Assembly (NCBI RefSeq): GCF_024721305.1
Contig: NZ_JAMXOD010000013.1
Location: 1-64,000 of the forward strand
Direction: 5' to 3'
Length of the DNA: 64,000 nt
Origin: Aequitasia blattaphilus
GTDB taxonomy: Bacteria > Bacillota > Clostridia > Lachnospirales > Lachnospiraceae
The position numbers and the translations under genes are program-made. The first letter of the stretch is position 1. Each line of letters begins with the position of its first letter. The notes under the pieces were generated by a model. That model did not search any database. It saw only the letters and a program-made list of their open reading frames with translations, and had not been told where the DNA came from. Positions 1-7,460 of the stretch are shown here, one piece after another.

Positions 1-260
1 TAGTGGATATGGTGCGGTTGGGGCCCATATTTCGTAGGGCCTTTGAGGCCCAAGCTGGTAATAGTCCCTTACAGGGACAGAGCAAACCACCGGCTGAGCC
101 GGTGGTCATGATTATTTTTTGTAGTAGTTTATGGTAGCTACACCAAGATATTTCCGAAATTAGATTTCAGTCAAAATCCTTTTCATTGCCGACAGGCAAG
201 TAAATCAATTCATCTCACTCCCTATAGAGGAAGGAGAATTCTTGATGTTTTTGTTAAAAT
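1..260 (+). mobile_element. Possible remnant or right end of an IS200/IS605-type (TnpB) element
   Basis: Three hairpins follow one another: GGGCC/GGCCC at 37-51, GTCCC/GGGAC at 64-78, and a 9-bp ACCACCGGC/GCCGGTGGT stem at 86-106. A second motif at about 208-252 (TTCATCTCACTCCC, then GGAAGGAG, AATTCTTG) resembles the subterminal hairpins of IS200/IS605 elements as I remember them. Such elements often carry a structured guide RNA (omega RNA) at the right end. No tnpA or tnpB reading frame is visible, so the element would lie upstream of the window or be decayed. The hairpins could instead belong to another structured RNA or a terminator. Confidence 0.35.
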
Positions 261-449
261 CAATATCAAAAAAATCCTAAATTAATGGTAGTGGAAAAGA
301 ATTAAGCGACCATTAGTAGACAAGAGAGAAGGTGTCCGATATAATTATATAAGTATGAAGGGATGAAAAAAGAACTGTTAGAAATGCACAAAAACAGAAA
401 TGAAAATTCTGTAAAACATACAGAAAAAGATAAAGAGAAAAGAGTATTA
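261..449. other. A/T-rich intergenic stretch
   Basis: No reading frame with a ribosome site and no clear RNA structure is visible here. It separates the hairpin-rich segment from the promoter of the LacI-type regulator. Confidence 0.5.
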
Positions 450-478
450 TTGACATTTAATAAAAAAAGTATTAAAGT
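450..478 (+). promoter_or_regulatory. Promoter of the LacI-type regulator
   Basis: A perfect -35 TTGACA (450-455), a 17-base spacer and TAAAGT (473-478) place the start of transcription near 485. That is directly before the palindromic operator at 488-501, consistent with autorepression. Confidence 0.65.
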
Positions 479-487
479 GTAATCAGT

Positions 488-501
488 TGGAACCGGTTAC
501 A
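488..501 (+). promoter_or_regulatory. LacI-family operator O1
   Basis: TGGAACCGGTTACA matches the perfect 14-bp palindrome at 1583-1596 at 13 of 14 positions. It lies at the predicted transcription start. A central CG inside an inverted repeat is the usual form of LacI-family operators, so the adjacent regulator is the likely ligand. Confidence 0.7.
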
Positions 502-522
502 TGGAATCGGGAGGATGGTTCA

Positions 523-1554
523 ATGGGAGAAACAACGATAGATGATATAGCTAAAGAAGCAGGAGTTTCAAAGGCAACAGTATCCAGAGTTATTAACAAT
601 TCCAGTTCGGTAGCACCGGACACGCGGGAAAAAATCCAGGCAATTATAGATAAGAGGCATTATTCGCCATCAGCAGTGGCGCGAGGCTTATCGAAACGAA
701 CTTCCTCAACGATAGGAGTGGTAGTACCAGAAGTGGATAACCCTTTTTTTGGAGAAATACTGAGAGGAGTGACAGAGATAATTGACCGGAATAATCTAAG
801 TTTGATCTGCTGTAACTCAGACGATGATTCCAAGAAAGATTACAAGGCATTAGAAATGCTGAAAGAGAATCGCGTGCGGGGGCTCTTGTACACACCGGCA
901 ACAGATTATAGTGATAAGAAACAGAAGAAGAGATTGGAAAAACTTTTAAACGAGATTGACACACCGGTTGTATTACTCGATCGGAAGATTGGACTTGATT
1001 TTGATGGGGTCTATTTCGATGATCGCCAAGGAATCTATGATGCAACTCAAGCACTTATTAAAGGTGGACACACCAAAATTGGTATTATCAATGGGACATT
1101 GGATAGAGTACTGGCAAGGATTCGGCAAGATGGATATCTGGAGGCATTAAGAGATGCAGGTATTGAGCCAGAGGAGCGATATATGTTTTTTGGAGATTTT
1201 CGAATGGGTACGTCGTATAAACTTTCCAGTCAACTATTGTCCATGGAAGACCGGCCTACAGCAGTATTGACTTGTAATAACCGAACAAGTATGGGATTTT
1301 TTAAAGCGCTGTTTGAAAGAGGAGAATCCATGCCGAAAGATATCGTTTGCATAGGATTGGATCGCATTGAGGCGCTAGAGTTGTTTCAAACAGATTTTGT
1401 GTATATTAAGAGAGATGCGTTTAAGATGGGACGTAAAGCTATGGAATTACTCATAAGCAGAATGGCATTTCCGGACAAACCGATTTCCAGTATTATATTA
1501 GATGCTCCCTTAAGTAGAGAAGATGCGGAGAGCTTGAAACGATTTAAAAAGTAA
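523..1554 (+). CDS. LacI-family transcriptional repressor of the sugar operon
   Basis: A 343-residue regulator with an N-terminal LacI helix-turn-helix (TIDDIAKEAGVSKATVSRVINN) followed by a periplasmic-binding-protein-like effector domain (IGVVVPEVDNPFFGEILRG). I start it at ATG 523, which has GGGAGG about 8 bases upstream. A longer frame from TTG 487 would run through the operator and has no ribosome site. Matching palindromes just upstream (488-501) and just downstream (1583-1596) suggest it represses both itself and the following transport and isomerase genes. The effector is unknown but is presumably the imported sugar or its phosphate. Confidence 0.9.
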   Translation: MGETTIDDIAKEAGVSKATVSRVINNSSSVAPDTREKIQAIIDKRHYSPSAVARGLSKRTSSTIGVVVPEVDNPFFGEILRGVTEIIDRNNLSLICCNSDDDSKKDYKALEMLKENRVRGLLYTPATDYSDKKQKKRLEKLLNEIDTPVVLLDRKIGLDFDGVYFDDRQGIYDATQALIKGGHTKIGIINGTLDRVLARIRQDGYLEALRDAGIEPEERYMFFGDFRMGTSYKLSSQLLSMEDRPTAVLTCNNRTSMGFFKALFERGESMPKDIVCIGLDRIEALELFQTDFVYIKRDAFKMGRKAMELLISRMAFPDKPISSIILDAPLSREDAESLKRFKK

Positions 1555-1582
1555 ATGTTGCGATTTACTTTTTTGACAAAAA

Positions 1583-1596
1583 TGTAACCGGTTACA
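1583..1596 (+). promoter_or_regulatory. LacI-family operator O2
   Basis: TGTAACCGGTTACA is a perfect 14-bp palindrome between the regulator and the RpiB-like gene. A TTGACA lies just upstream (1573-1578), but no -10 hexamer is found at 15-18 bases. The site may act as a roadblock or looping operator on read-through from the regulator promoter, or control a weak promoter of its own. Confidence 0.7.
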
Positions 1597-1618
1597 TGGA
1601 AAAGAAAGGAGAATGTTT

Positions 1619-2074
1619 ATGGAACAGCAGTTGAAATTAGTGATAGGGTGTGATTTTGCGGCCTACGATTTTAAAACTGAAATACTAGAAAACATGAAAA
1701 AAAATGGATATCAAATTGTAGATGTAGGATGTGATTCTTCAAAAGAGGGATTGTATGCTCCAGTGGCAAAAAAAGTTGCAGATGCAGTTGCAGCAGGAGA
1801 ATATGATTATGGTATTTTGCTGTGCGGAACTGGACAGGGAATGGCAATGGCTGCAAATAAGGTGCCAGGAATCAGAGCAGTCCTTTGCTACGATGTTCTT
1901 CCGGCTGTTTTAAGTAAAGAGCATAACCACGGCAATATATTATGTACTGGAGCTTGGATGATGAATGTGCCCGATGCATTGAGAATGATAGAGGCGTGGC
2001 TCTTTGCAAAGTATGCAGGAAATAACGATGAAGGTGTTCAGTTAATGAAGCAGTATGAGAGAGAAGGCAGGTGA
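1619..2074 (+). CDS. RpiB/LacAB-family sugar-phosphate isomerase-like protein
   Basis: 151 residues. The family core is clear: GILLCGTGQGMAMAANKVPGIRA (split here as GILLCGTGQG, MAMAANKVPG, IRA), with the conserved Cys69 and the CGTG loop. This family interconverts aldose and ketose phosphates such as ribose-5-P/ribulose-5-P or allose-6-P/allulose-6-P. Some expected residues differ: the usual D-H near the N-terminus is D12-F13, HNDAN is H102-N-H-G-N, and the C-terminal arginines that bind phosphate are not obvious. Start ATG 1619 is chosen over ATG 1613 because AGGAG at 1607-1611 then has normal spacing. The substrate is unknown; allose-6-phosphate is one candidate given the AlsE-like epimerase downstream. 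Confidence 0.75.
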   Translation: MEQQLKLVIGCDFAAYDFKTEILENMKKNGYQIVDVGCDSSKEGLYAPVAKKVADAVAAGEYDYGILLCGTGQGMAMAANKVPGIRAVLCYDVLPAVLSKEHNHGNILCTGAWMMNVPDALRMIEAWLFAKYAGNNDEGVQLMKQYEREGR

Positions 2075-2077
2075 AAG

Positions 2078-2641
2078 ATGGAAGACAAATTTCAAAAGAC
2101 TGCATTAGGAGCAGTCAGTGAATTGAAACAAGTATTTGAAAGAATACAGATAAAAGATGTTGATATTTTACTTCAAAAGATTCAGGAGAAGAGCAGAATT
2201 TTTTTGTTAGGAGCAGGTAGAGAAGGCATTGCTGTCAGAGCATTCACAATGCGCTTAATGCATTTAGGTAAGGAAGTTCATTGGATATGGGATGAAACGA
2301 CACCAGCAGTTCAAGAAGGAGACCTTTTTATTTGTGCCTGTGGATCTGCTGATGTAGGACATGAAAATTATATTTGTAAGATGGCCAAAGAAGCTGGTGC
2401 AGAGCTATTGCTTATTACACCGGCAAATACTGGATACCTACTGGAAATTGCAGATTATATTGTACAAGTTCCAGCTGAAGCTTATAAGGCACAAGGTGAT
2501 TTTGTACCAACACAGCAATTGATGGGAAATTTATTTGAACAAGCTTTATTTATTTTTTTTGATGTAGTAATTATGCTTCTAAAAGAGGAGCTACACATTT
2601 CGTCCAAAGAGATGGTTGCGCGGCATAGAAATGTGGAATAA
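2078..2641 (+). CDS. SIS-domain protein, PHI-like, with altered sugar-phosphate loop (SIS1)
   Basis: 187 residues, exactly the length of the two other SIS proteins of the operon. It resembles 6-phospho-3-hexuloisomerase: GAGREG at 45-50, RLMHLGKEV, MGNLFEQALF, and a C-terminal RHRNVE. The serine-rich phosphate loop, normally GSGSGET, is replaced by CGSADVG around 88-94, so activity on the usual substrate is doubtful. It follows the RpiB-like gene by three bases and precedes the binding-protein gene, so it belongs to the operon. It could be an isomerase with changed specificity or a sensor/regulatory partner of the intact paralogues at 9087 and 10298. Confidence 0.8.
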   Translation: MEDKFQKTALGAVSELKQVFERIQIKDVDILLQKIQEKSRIFLLGAGREGIAVRAFTMRLMHLGKEVHWIWDETTPAVQEGDLFICACGSADVGHENYICKMAKEAGAELLLITPANTGYLLEIADYIVQVPAEAYKAQGDFVPTQQLMGNLFEQALFIFFDVVIMLLKEELHISSKEMVARHRNVE

Positions 2642-2642
2642 A

Positions 2643-2673
2643 GCCCTATAAGGGCCGCAGAAAGGAACTGCGG
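2643..2673 (+). other. Tandem small stem-loops before the binding-protein gene
   Basis: GCCCT/AGGGC (2643-2655) is followed at once by CCGCAG/CTGCGG (2655-2673). There is no T-tract, so these are more likely mRNA-stabilising or processing structures in the 5' part of the binding-protein message than a terminator. Confidence 0.4.
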
Positions 2674-2707
2674 GATAACATATAATTTAATTTTAAGGAG
2701 GAACTGT

Positions 2708-3811
2708 ATGATGAAGAAAATGAAAAAAATGGTAGCATTATTATTGGCAACAATCATGTGTTTATCAATGGTTGCGTGTTCGAATGAGAGTGATACCAAG
2801 GACACAAGTAAAGCCGATAGTGAAAGTAGCACATCAAGCGATTTGTTTGATTTGGCACAATACAAATCAGATAAAGACAAGTCAGAGTGGACGATTGCTG
2901 TTGTAACAAAGGATAATACTGCAAACTGGTTCAAAAGAATGGAAATTGGTGTTAATGAATTTGGTGAAGAGCAATCCATCAAAGTAATTCAAAAAGGTCC
3001 AGCAAATGCAGATGCGGCATCACAAGTTCAAGTAATTGATGATTTAATTAATCAAGGTGTAGATGCACTTTGTGTTGTACCAATCGATCCAGGTGCAATT
3101 GAAGCGTCCTTAGAGTCAGCAATGAAACAAGGGATAGTTGTTGTTACTCACGAAGCATCAAACCAAAAGAATACGCTATTTGATGTAGAGGCATTTACAT
3201 CAGAAGATTTTGGTGCAGCACTCATGGATGCATTGGCAAAAGAGATGGGAGAAAAAGGGAAGTACGGTATGATGGTAGCATATACAACCAGTACAACCCA
3301 TATGGAATATGCTGAAGCACAAAAGGCGCGTCAAGAAGAAGCTTATCCAGATATGGAGCTTGTTAATGGTGGTGCAGTCCCAACTTGTGAATCAGAAGAA
3401 AGTATTGATACCGCTTATGAAAGAGCAAAAGAAGTGTTAAAGGCAAATCCAGACATGACAGGATTTACTGGAGTTGCATCTACCGATTGCCCAGGAATTG
3501 CAAAAGCAATTGAGGAGCTAGGATTAGGTGGAAAAGTTAAGGTTGTTGGAGTAGGAACTCCAAATGAATTCAAAGAATATGTGAATTCTGGTACAATTTC
3601 AAAGATTAAATTATGGGATCCAAAAGATTCAGGATATGCAATGTGCTCTATTGCGGCTAAAATTCTTGCTGGTGAGGAAGTAGGAGATGGAAGTGATTTA
3701 GGTGTAGCTGGATATGAGAGTGTTAAGTTAATCGAAGGTGACAACAGATGCTTGATTGGTGAAGCAGACATCGAAATTACGAAAGATAATATTGAGGATT
3801 TTGACTTCTAG
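2708..3811 (+). CDS. Sugar ABC transporter substrate-binding lipoprotein
   Basis: 367 residues. The signal peptide ends in a lipobox (LSMVAC, Cys24), so the mature protein should be lipid-anchored on the outer face of the membrane. The body is a ribose/galactose-type binding fold (Peripla_BP_4 class): WTIAVVTKDNTANWFKRMEIG, GVDALCVVPIDPGAIE and VVGVGTPNEFKEYV (each within 21 residues of a strand-turn unit). A perfect AAGGAGG sits six bases before ATG 2708. It feeds the ATPase and two permeases downstream. The sugar cannot be named from sequence. A strong hairpin follows, which would raise this gene's transcript over the rest of the importer. Confidence 0.9.
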   Translation: MMKKMKKMVALLLATIMCLSMVACSNESDTKDTSKADSESSTSSDLFDLAQYKSDKDKSEWTIAVVTKDNTANWFKRMEIGVNEFGEEQSIKVIQKGPANADAASQVQVIDDLINQGVDALCVVPIDPGAIEASLESAMKQGIVVVTHEASNQKNTLFDVEAFTSEDFGAALMDALAKEMGEKGKYGMMVAYTTSTTHMEYAEAQKARQEEAYPDMELVNGGAVPTCESEESIDTAYERAKEVLKANPDMTGFTGVASTDCPGIAKAIEELGLGGKVKVVGVGTPNEFKEYVNSGTISKIKLWDPKDSGYAMCSIAAKILAGEEVGDGSDLGVAGYESVKLIEGDNRCLIGEADIEITKDNIEDFDF

Positions 3812-3827
3812 ATAAAAGAAGTATGAC

Positions 3828-3880
3828 AGGCATATCGCACATCTGAAAGAGAGTTTGTAAGTGATGTGTGATATGCCTTT
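3828..3880 (+). terminator. Intra-operon hairpin, partial terminator or 3' stabiliser
   Basis: A 16-bp stem (3828-3843 with 3863-3878, one G-U pair) is followed by TTTGTT. It lies between the binding-protein gene and the ATPase gene. Hairpins in this position commonly protect or partly terminate the binding-protein transcript so that this component is made in excess. Confidence 0.7.
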
Positions 3881-3922
3881 GTTACTGTATTGTATGAAAA
3901 AAAGTGGGAGGCTGGAAATGAT

Positions 3923-5404
3923 ATGGCAGAGAATATTCTTTCAGTAAAAGGAATTAAGAAATCATTTGGTGGTGTTCACGCGTTAAAAGGTGTTGACCTT
4001 GTGATTAAGAAAGGTGAGACACATTGTCTTGCGGGTGAAAATGGTTGTGGTAAGTCCACTATTATTAAAGTAATATCAGGCTTTTATAAGCCGGACGAAG
4101 GAAGTATAGAGGTTGATGGAAAAGGTTATCCTGTTATGACTCCAGCAGAGGCAATTCGTGCGGGAATTCAGGTGATTTATCAGGATTTTTCGATTTTTCC
4201 GAATTTGACTGTGATTGAAAATTTAGCATTCAATCAAGTTTTAGCAAATAAGAAAAAGGTAGTAAATAGAAAAGAATTTCGCCGCATTGCAGAAGAAGCG
4301 GTGAAGAAAATCAATTTTGAAGTTGATTTGGATGCACTCGTTGAGACTCTTCCGGTAGCTGATAAACAGTTGATTGCGATATCGAGAGCCCTTTTAGATA
4401 ACGCGAAACTAATTATTATGGATGAGCCCACAACAGCGTTGACGAAAAAAGAAATTGAAAGATTATTTGAGATTATTGCAGATTTGAAAAAAAACGGCGT
4501 TACAATTCTATTCGTTTCACATAAATTAGATGAAGTATTTGAACTTTCAGATAGTATTACAATATTGCGTAATGGAGAGAATGTGATTTCTTGTGCAACT
4601 AGTGAGATGACAGAAGAAAAGTTTGCCTATTATATGACAGGAAGACAATTTGAAAAGCACGAAAAAGTTGTAAATAAAAGGAATGATGAAGTGGTTCTAG
4701 AAGTCAAAGAATTAAGTGCCCCAGGATTTGAAGACGTGAGTTTTCAGCTACATAAGGGTGAAATCCTAGGCATTACAGGACAGTTAGGCTCAGGAAGAAC
4801 CGAGTTATCACTGGCGTTGTTTGGACTGCTGAAGACGACATCTGGAACAATCACTATGAATGGAAAGGAAGTTAGTATTTCAAGTGTACAAGCAGCACAG
4901 AAACTAGGAATTGCTCTGGTACCAGAAGATAGATTGACAGAAGGGTTATTCCTTCCACAATCAATTATTCGCAATATTACAGTGACAAAATTGGATCAAT
5001 TGGCTAAAAAAGCAGGAATCATTAATACGAAGACTTTGGAAGAGGAATCAGCAAAGTGGGTAGCAGATATTGGAGTAGCAACAAAAGACCACTCCTTACC
5101 TGTGCAAACCTTGTCGGGTGGAAACCAACAGAAGGTGGTGCTTGCTAGATGGCTTGCAAATAACCCAGACGTACTCATTTTAAATGGACCAACGGTAGGT
5201 GTTGATATAGGTGCGAAGCATGATATCCACAAATTGCTTAGAGAGTTAGCAAAAAAAGGGATGGCAATTATTGTTGTTTCAGATGATGCTGCGGAAGTGA
5301 TTGAGACTTGTGACAATGTAATAGCGATGCAAGGTGGAAAAGTGACGGGGTTCTTGAGCGGTGAGGATTTAAACACGTATTCACTTGCTGCCATGAATGT
5401 TTAG
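3923..5404 (+). CDS. Sugar ABC transporter ATP-binding protein (two NBDs)
   Basis: 493 residues with two fused nucleotide-binding domains, as in RbsA/MglA. NBD1 has Walker A GENGCGKST (38-46) and Walker B IIMDEPTTAL. NBD2 has the signature LSGGNQQKVVLARWL and a lysine-free Walker A (GQLGSGRTE), normal for this class. Its Walker B, however, reads LILNGPTVGVD where LILDEPTxGxD is usual, so the aspartate and catalytic glutamate are both absent. I start at ATG 3923 (MAENILSVKG) because this matches family N-termini; the upstream TTG extension overlaps the hairpin region. It works with the permeases at 5424 and 6447. Confidence 0.9.
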   Translation: MAENILSVKGIKKSFGGVHALKGVDLVIKKGETHCLAGENGCGKSTIIKVISGFYKPDEGSIEVDGKGYPVMTPAEAIRAGIQVIYQDFSIFPNLTVIENLAFNQVLANKKKVVNRKEFRRIAEEAVKKINFEVDLDALVETLPVADKQLIAISRALLDNAKLIIMDEPTTALTKKEIERLFEIIADLKKNGVTILFVSHKLDEVFELSDSITILRNGENVISCATSEMTEEKFAYYMTGRQFEKHEKVVNKRNDEVVLEVKELSAPGFEDVSFQLHKGEILGITGQLGSGRTELSLALFGLLKTTSGTITMNGKEVSISSVQAAQKLGIALVPEDRLTEGLFLPQSIIRNITVTKLDQLAKKAGIINTKTLEEESAKWVADIGVATKDHSLPVQTLSGGNQQKVVLARWLANNPDVLILNGPTVGVDIGAKHDIHKLLRELAKKGMAIIVVSDDAAEVIETCDNVIAMQGGKVTGFLSGEDLNTYSLAAMNV

Positions 5405-5423
5405 AAGAGGAAAGGAGAAAAAG

Positions 5424-6446
5424 ATGAGTCGTCTTAGTTTAAAGAAATTGAAAAAACAAACAGAGTTTTATGTGTTTTTGATTATCATTGCTTTAGCTGT
5501 TTTTATCCAAATACGTTCAGGTCTGTTTTTTACAAATAATAACTTAGTTGATCTGCTTAGGTCGATGATTGTTCCCTCTATATATGCGTTGTGTGCACTT
5601 CTTGCATTTGTGAGTACGGGGCCGGATGTTTCATTTCCACTAATCGCAGCATTAAGTAGTTATTTGGCGACAGATATTGCAACCAAAATGAACTATAAAG
5701 GACCAGTTGTTTTTGTGTTTTTAATAGGCATGTTTTTTGGGATGCTAATGGGAGCGTTGAACGGATTTATTATAGTGAAATATAAATTCCCAAGTCTAAT
5801 AGTAACACTAGGTACATCTACCATTTTCAGCGGTATTTTATTGGGAGCATTTGAAGCAGAACGTATGGATTTGCCAGAGAGTATGGCACGATTTGGTAAA
5901 CAATCTCTGCTTACTGTCGTCAATGCAAAATCAGGACTGGGTTCTACTTTGCCCATGACTTTTATTATCTTAATTATTTTATATGTAATTGCCTATTTGA
6001 TTCTTAATTTTACGATGGTAGGACGAGGCGTATATGCCCTTGGAGGAGATGAAATTTCAGCGGAACGTGCTGGATTTAATGTGAAGGCTATTCGGTTTGG
6101 AGTATTCGTTGTAAATGGAGGAATAGCAGCAATAGGAGGTCTGTGTTACAGCATTATGTCAATGAGATATCTTCCAACAGAGTTTGCTGGCGGTGAGATG
6201 ATTGTTATTGCTGCTGTAATTCTTGGAGGTACACGTATGACTGGCGGTGTTGGTACGCTAAAGGGATGTTTACTGGGAACGTTGCTTTTAACAATGGTAT
6301 CAAATAGCTTAATTCTAATTGGGGTGGCAGTATCCTGGCAGAAAGTATTTATTGGAGCAATTATTATAATAGGAACGGCAATATCAGCATTACAGAGCCG
6401 CTCTGGAGCGATTATAAAGAAAAAAATAAAAAAGGAGGCTGCATAA
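5424..6446 (+). CDS. Sugar ABC transporter permease 1 (RbsC-like)
   Basis: About 340 residues, hydrophobic throughout with roughly 8-10 membrane segments, of the BPD_transp_2/RbsC type. The EAA-like region reads YALGGDEISAERAGFNVKAI, with the family's glycine-rich helix ILGGTRMTGGVGTLKG. Start ATG 5424 follows AAAGGAGA; the frame from 5397 overlaps the ATPase gene and lacks a ribosome site. Together with the next gene it should form the heterodimeric membrane channel. Confidence 0.9.
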   Translation: MSRLSLKKLKKQTEFYVFLIIIALAVFIQIRSGLFFTNNNLVDLLRSMIVPSIYALCALLAFVSTGPDVSFPLIAALSSYLATDIATKMNYKGPVVFVFLIGMFFGMLMGALNGFIIVKYKFPSLIVTLGTSTIFSGILLGAFEAERMDLPESMARFGKQSLLTVVNAKSGLGSTLPMTFIILIILYVIAYLILNFTMVGRGVYALGGDEISAERAGFNVKAIRFGVFVVNGGIAAIGGLCYSIMSMRYLPTEFAGGEMIVIAAVILGGTRMTGGVGTLKGCLLGTLLLTMVSNSLILIGVAVSWQKVFIGAIIIIGTAISALQSRSGAIIKKKIKKEAA

Positions 6447-7442
6447 ATGAATCGTACAGGAAAGAAAATCGATGATAATATTTTAAGATTACTGGTTGTT
6501 CTAGTTGTATTTGTGCTGATAGCATGTACGACCAAAACCAGCATGTTTATGCAGGTGGGCAATTTTCAGTCGATTGGTAAACAGCTTGCGGAATATGGGT
6601 TAATGGCATTGGGTGTCGGAATTTGTATGATTTCTGGTGGTATTGATCTCTCGACGGTTTATATAGCGAATCTTTGTGGAATCGTTTCGGGTCTGATGAT
6701 GCAGCGATTGATTCCTCAAGGAGAGGAAAATAGTGGGATTGTGATACTTGCAATGCTGACCGCAATCGTAATAGGAGCACTGTGTGGAGCGTTTAATGGT
6801 TTTCTGATTTCAAAATTGAATATACCAGCTATGCTTGCAACATTAGGAACGTATCAGCTTTATATGGGAATTGCAGTTGTTATATCAGGTGGTAGTACAG
6901 TAAGTGGACTTCCCAAGGGATATACAGCTCTTGGAACGACATTGGTAGGTGGAATTCCTTTGGCGTTTCTTGTTTTTCTTGTTGCGGCAATTGTATTGTC
7001 CTTCATAATGAGTAAGACAAAATTTGGTACAAGAGTATATCTTGTCGGAACAAACGAAAAGTCAGCAGTTTTTGCCGGTATTAAAAAGAACAGTACGTTG
7101 ATTCGTACTTATATGATATCTGGTGTGATATCAGCAATTGCAGGTTTGGTTAGCCTGGCTAGAATTAACTCAGCAAAAGCAGATTTTGGAAGCAGCTATA
7201 CGATGCAGTGCATATTGATTGTAGTATTAGGAGGGGTAAATCCAAACGGTGGATTTGGTTCTATTCCTGGAGTTGCAATTGCAGTGGTAATTCTTCAGGT
7301 GTTATCGTCATATTTGAATATGTTTCCAGATATCAGCAACTATTTCCGAGACTTGATCTGGGGTGTAGCCTTAATTGCAGTGCTGATTATCAACTTTGTA
7401 ATTAATAAAAGAAAAACAGCAAGACTTGCAAAATTAAGTTAG
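6447..7442 (+). CDS. Sugar ABC transporter permease 2 (RbsC-like)
   Basis: 331 residues, multi-pass, paralogous to permease 1. It carries GICMISGGIDLSTVYIANLC near the second helix, YLVGTNEKSAVFAGIKK in the cytoplasmic coupling loop and VVLGGVNPNGGFGSIPG near the C-terminus. It starts directly after the stop of permease 1 with AAAGGAGG in front, so the two are made together. Having two different permeases suggests a heterodimer, unlike the single-permease importer at 22081. Confidence 0.9.
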   Translation: MNRTGKKIDDNILRLLVVLVVFVLIACTTKTSMFMQVGNFQSIGKQLAEYGLMALGVGICMISGGIDLSTVYIANLCGIVSGLMMQRLIPQGEENSGIVILAMLTAIVIGALCGAFNGFLISKLNIPAMLATLGTYQLYMGIAVVISGGSTVSGLPKGYTALGTTLVGGIPLAFLVFLVAAIVLSFIMSKTKFGTRVYLVGTNEKSAVFAGIKKNSTLIRTYMISGVISAIAGLVSLARINSAKADFGSSYTMQCILIVVLGGVNPNGGFGSIPGVAIAVVILQVLSSYLNMFPDISNYFRDLIWGVALIAVLIINFVINKRKTARLAKLS

Positions 7443-7460
7443 TAAAAAAGGAGAAACAAC

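Noticed and set aside
3-146. Short open frame from GTG at position 3
   Set aside because: It runs through three hairpins, has no ribosome site visible and no recognisable protein features.
1573-1578. TTGACA before the RpiB-like gene as a full promoter
   Set aside because: No -10 hexamer is found at 15-18 bases; the position is occupied by the operator palindrome.
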